Assembly: GCA_003501375.1 (NCBI GenBank)
Contig: DNPO01000439.1
Coordinates: 1 to 8,088, forward strand
DNA: 8,088 bases
Direction of reading: 5' to 3'
From: Candidatus Sumerlaeota bacterium
Lineage (GTDB): Bacteria; Sumerlaeota; Sumerlaeia; UBA8349
A program made the translations under genes and the position numbers. Shown here piece by piece: positions 6,926-8,088 of the stretch. Position 1 is the stretch's first letter; each line of letters begins with the position of its first letter. Below the pieces are notes generated by a model. It was not told the DNA's origin. It did no database searches and was given only the letters and a program-made list of their open reading frames with translations.

Positions 6926-7151
6926 GGTGCAAAACCGCATCCGTTGCCTGCGTTTTCACACGGATGAGATGACGCAACAGGAACTGGCGGATCGCGTTAG
7001 GGTTACGCGGCAGACCATTATTGCGCTGGAGGCAGGTGCATATTTGCCTTCGCTGTTGCTTGCTTTTCGAATTGCTGGCGTTTTTGGCGTTAAGGTTGAG
7101 GACGTATTTCAGTACGCGCCCACTATCGATGCGCAGGCGGACGAGGCGTAA
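6909..7151 (+). CDS. Small Cro/XRE-family helix-turn-helix regulator (YgzD-like)
   Basis: A compact DNA-binding protein of 80 residues from GTG 6909 (82 from ATG 6903, 74 from GTG 6927). Nearly the whole chain is one HTH_3 domain. NRIRCLRF leads in, then MTQQELADRV and the recognition region TRQTIIALEAGAYLPSLLLAF, then IAGVFGVKVEDVF. This order matches the YgzD-like group of single-domain XRE regulators. It should bind DNA as a dimer in the cytoplasm. No sensor domain is present, so any signal would come from a partner, plausibly the membrane protein encoded immediately upstream, with which it overlaps by 17 nt (23 nt from ATG 6903). Autoregulation at the tandem repeat 6256-6290 is likely but inferred. 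Confidence 0.9.
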   Translation: MGKQTEVQNRIRCLRFHTDEMTQQELADRVRVTRQTIIALEAGAYLPSLLLAFRIAGVFGVKVEDVFQYAPTIDAQADEA

Positions 7152-7245
7152 AAAGCGATTTTTTTTATCTGCTGAGGAGTTAATAACCGTTAATTTACGG
7201 AGCCTGAAGTGACAATGTGATTTTTGGGTTCTCCTGCTCCTGAAA
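7152..7245. other. Intergenic sequence after the regulator gene
   Basis: A run of eight T lies at about 7160-7169 soon after the stop codon, but no clear stem precedes it. A short CCGT/ACGG inverted pair near 7188-7201 is too weak to call. I see no gene or RNA here. Confidence 0.4.
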
Positions 7246-7448
7246 GAGTATTTTCATAGGAACACCTCATTGTCTAACCCAACAATTTTTCGCAATAACA
7301 CCAGAAACCACCCCCTCAAATATCGAACCACGGAAAACACGGAGTACTCGGAAAAATCACTGCTGGTGTTTTTTCCGTGTACTCCGTGTTTTCCGTGGTT
7401 AAAAGGGGGTATGTATATATAGGCTTTGAGGTGTTCCTGGAGTATTTT
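7246..7448. mobile_element. MITE-like nested inverted-repeat element with flanking 9-bp direct repeats
   Basis: Perfect 12-bp inverted repeats AGGAACACCTCA (7258-7269) and TGAGGTGTTCCT (7427-7438) enclose about 180 bp with no gene. Immediately outside are identical 9-bp direct repeats, GAGTATTTT, at 7246-7254 and 7440-7448. They are offset 3 bp from the left terminus and 1 bp from the right, so they may be a target-site duplication. Inside is a second inverted pair, ACCCCCT (7310-7316) with AGGGGGT (7404-7410), around a long hairpin. No transposase is encoded, so an element of this kind would be non-autonomous. The repeats are certain; mobility is inference from form. Confidence 0.55.
7326..7400. 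repeat. Long near-perfect hairpin, 31-bp stem with 9-bp internal periodicity
   Basis: Arms 7326-7356 and 7370-7400 are complementary over 31 positions with a single T-T mismatch (7348/7378) and a 13-nt loop. Each arm is itself a 9-bp periodic series: CACGGAAAA, CACGGAGTA, CTCGGAAAA on the left and TTTTCCGTG, TACTCCGTG, TTTTCCGTG on the right. It resembles the CCGTGTTTTCCGTGGTT-type dispersed palindromes I recall from environmental bacterial genomes. As RNA it would fold very stably and could stop transcription from either side, although no U-tract follows directly. Confidence 0.85.
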
Positions 7449-7480
7449 TGCGGGATTTTGCTTTCTTCCTTTTAATTCTT

Positions 7481-7489
7481 TGCTATACT
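7481..7489 (+). promoter_or_regulatory. Extended -10 promoter of the SH3b gene
   Basis: TGC-TATACT matches the extended -10 form TGnTATAAT at all but one position. No good -35 is visible, which is usual for this class. Transcription would start near 7496, giving a leader of about 67 nt. A small hairpin, TCCCC (7489-7493) with GGGGA (7499-7503), coincides with the predicted start. The promoter lies about 40 nt outside the inverted-repeat element. Confidence 0.55.
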
Positions 7490-7562
7490 CCCCGGTTAGG
7501 GGAACTTCCTGCAAAACAACGGAGAATGTCCCTGCTATTTCGCAAAGGAGCCTTAGTTCATT

Positions 7563-8081
7563 ATGCTGCGTTTTTCCCGATGGTATCACTTTGTTCCCAA
7601 ACGCCGACGTGCGTTGTTTCTCACGCTGCTTCTTCTGGCTGTTGCCGGAATCGCTTATGCGGCGGCCACCATGAATGTTATTAGTGAAAACGGCGTCGTA
7701 CGCGCCACCCCGGACTCTCTCGGAAAAGCCATCGGCACCATCAAATATGGCACTCCCGTGAGCGTTGTCTCGCAGAATGGCGACTGGTATCAGGTGTCCA
7801 TCTCCAACACCAGCGGCTGGATGCACAAATCCACTCTTACGGCCAAACAGGTTCTGATGAAATCGGGCACGTCCGATGCTCAGACCGCCGCATCCAGCGG
7901 AGAAAATCAGAATGCGGCCTTTGGCTTCACCAAAGAGGTCGAAGGTCAGTACAAGCAGAAAAATCCTAATCTGCGCTTTGACCAGGTGAATCGGATGGAG
8001 CAGTACAAGATAGACGACGAGACCAAGCGCGAATTTTTAAACAACGGTAATTTGTCGCTTGGTAAGGGAGGCGCGCAATAA
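7563..8081 (+). CDS. Exported SH3b-domain protein
   Basis: This 172-residue protein has a long basic N-region (KRRR at 13-16), a hydrophobic core (17-31) and a signal peptidase I-type site AYA-A after residue 33. One bacterial SH3 (SH3b/SH3_3) domain follows at about 37-91, with VRATPDSLGKAIGTIKYG, VSVVSQNGDWYQVS and SGWMHKSTLT. The remaining 80 residues are polar, with a Ser/Ala/Gln linker (about 101-120) and a charged, probably helical end closing EFLNNGNLSLG. SH3b domains commonly bind cell-wall peptides or act as accessory domains of envelope enzymes, so a periplasmic role is likely. The exact function is unknown. The ATG at 7563 follows an in-frame TAG at 7554-7556 and is served by AAAGGAG (7544-7550, 12 nt away), so the start is firm. 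The stop overlaps the next start codon as TAATG. Confidence 0.85.
   Translation: MLRFSRWYHFVPKRRRALFLTLLLLAVAGIAYAAATMNVISENGVVRATPDSLGKAIGTIKYGTPVSVVSQNGDWYQVSISNTSGWMHKSTLTAKQVLMKSGTSDAQTAASSGENQNAAFGFTKEVEGQYKQKNPNLRFDQVNRMEQYKIDDETKREFLNNGNLSLGKGGAQ
8064..8071 (+). promoter_or_regulatory. Strong ribosome binding site for the gene starting at 8081
   Basis: AAGGGAGG lies 9 nt before ATG 8081 and inside the SH3b coding sequence. This spacing and strength support a real gene start at the window edge. Confidence 0.7.
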
Positions 8082-8088
8082 TGAAGAG
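8081..8088 (+). CDS. First codons of a translationally coupled downstream gene (truncated by window)
   Basis: ATG AAG AG begins at 8081, sharing its A with the TAA of the SH3b gene. The near-ideal ribosome site and TAATG overlap make it very likely that the two genes are co-translated and work in the same envelope process. Only Met-Lys and part of a third codon are visible, so the product cannot be named. Confidence 0.6.

Noticed and set aside
6617..6940. Minus-strand open frame of 107 codons opposite the membrane protein
   Set aside because: It is antisense to a gene with a strong ribosome site and clear membrane helices, and it has no family features.
7254..7826. Minus-strand open frame of 190 codons across the hairpin and the SH3b start
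   Set aside because: It runs antisense through a well-supported gene. Its C-terminal half is a translation of the 9-bp periodic palindrome (NHGKHGVHGKN, SEYSVFSVV), a typical spurious product of such repeats.

Overview
The window is a piece of a bacterial chromosome. It is dominated by a chemosensory operon on the minus strand, read from right to left as cheA, cheW, cheR, cheB (about 5.9 kb down to 0.16 kb). To its right are two small plus-strand transcription units and one compact repeat element. Base composition looks roughly balanced. Signal peptide, SH3b and Che features fit a Gram-negative-type bacterium, but nothing here fixes the phylum. The long multi-Hpt CheA and the repeat hairpin resemble what I recall from deltaproteobacterial and PVC-type environmental genomes. 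That is a low-confidence impression.

Layout. Positions 1-87 are the last 28 codons of an unidentified plus-strand gene that converges on cheB. Positions 163-5863 hold the che operon: CheB methylesterase, CheR methyltransferase, CheW adaptor and a very long CheA. cheW and cheR overlap by 17 nt, and cheR uses a TTG start. Positions 5864-6334 are the divergent spacer between cheA and the next operon. They hold a good sigma70-type promoter and a 21-bp-spaced direct repeat in front of the plus-strand pair. Positions 6335-7151 encode a five-helix membrane protein and an overlapping small Cro/XRE-type regulator. Positions 7152-7562 are non-coding and hold nested inverted repeats: a 31-bp-stem hairpin inside 12-bp terminal inverted repeats, flanked by a 9-bp direct repeat. 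The arrangement looks like a MITE. Positions 7563-8081 encode an exported SH3b-domain protein with its own extended -10 promoter. Its stop codon overlaps the start codon of the next gene, which is cut by the window edge.

How the genes work together. CheA and CheW would form the kinase core of a receptor array, while CheR and CheB would add and remove receptor methyl groups. CheB carries a receiver domain, so CheA can phosphorylate it. No receptor, cheY, cheC, cheD or cheX gene is in the window, so the output is unknown. The CheA is the most unusual gene. It has three Hpt-type regions, the first of which has threonine where the phospho-accepting histidine should be. No recognisable P2 domain is present. 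In its place are three tandem 26-residue repeats resembling the N-terminal repeats of GspE/MshE-type proteins. The membrane protein and small regulator look like a self-contained autoregulated pair unrelated to chemotaxis.
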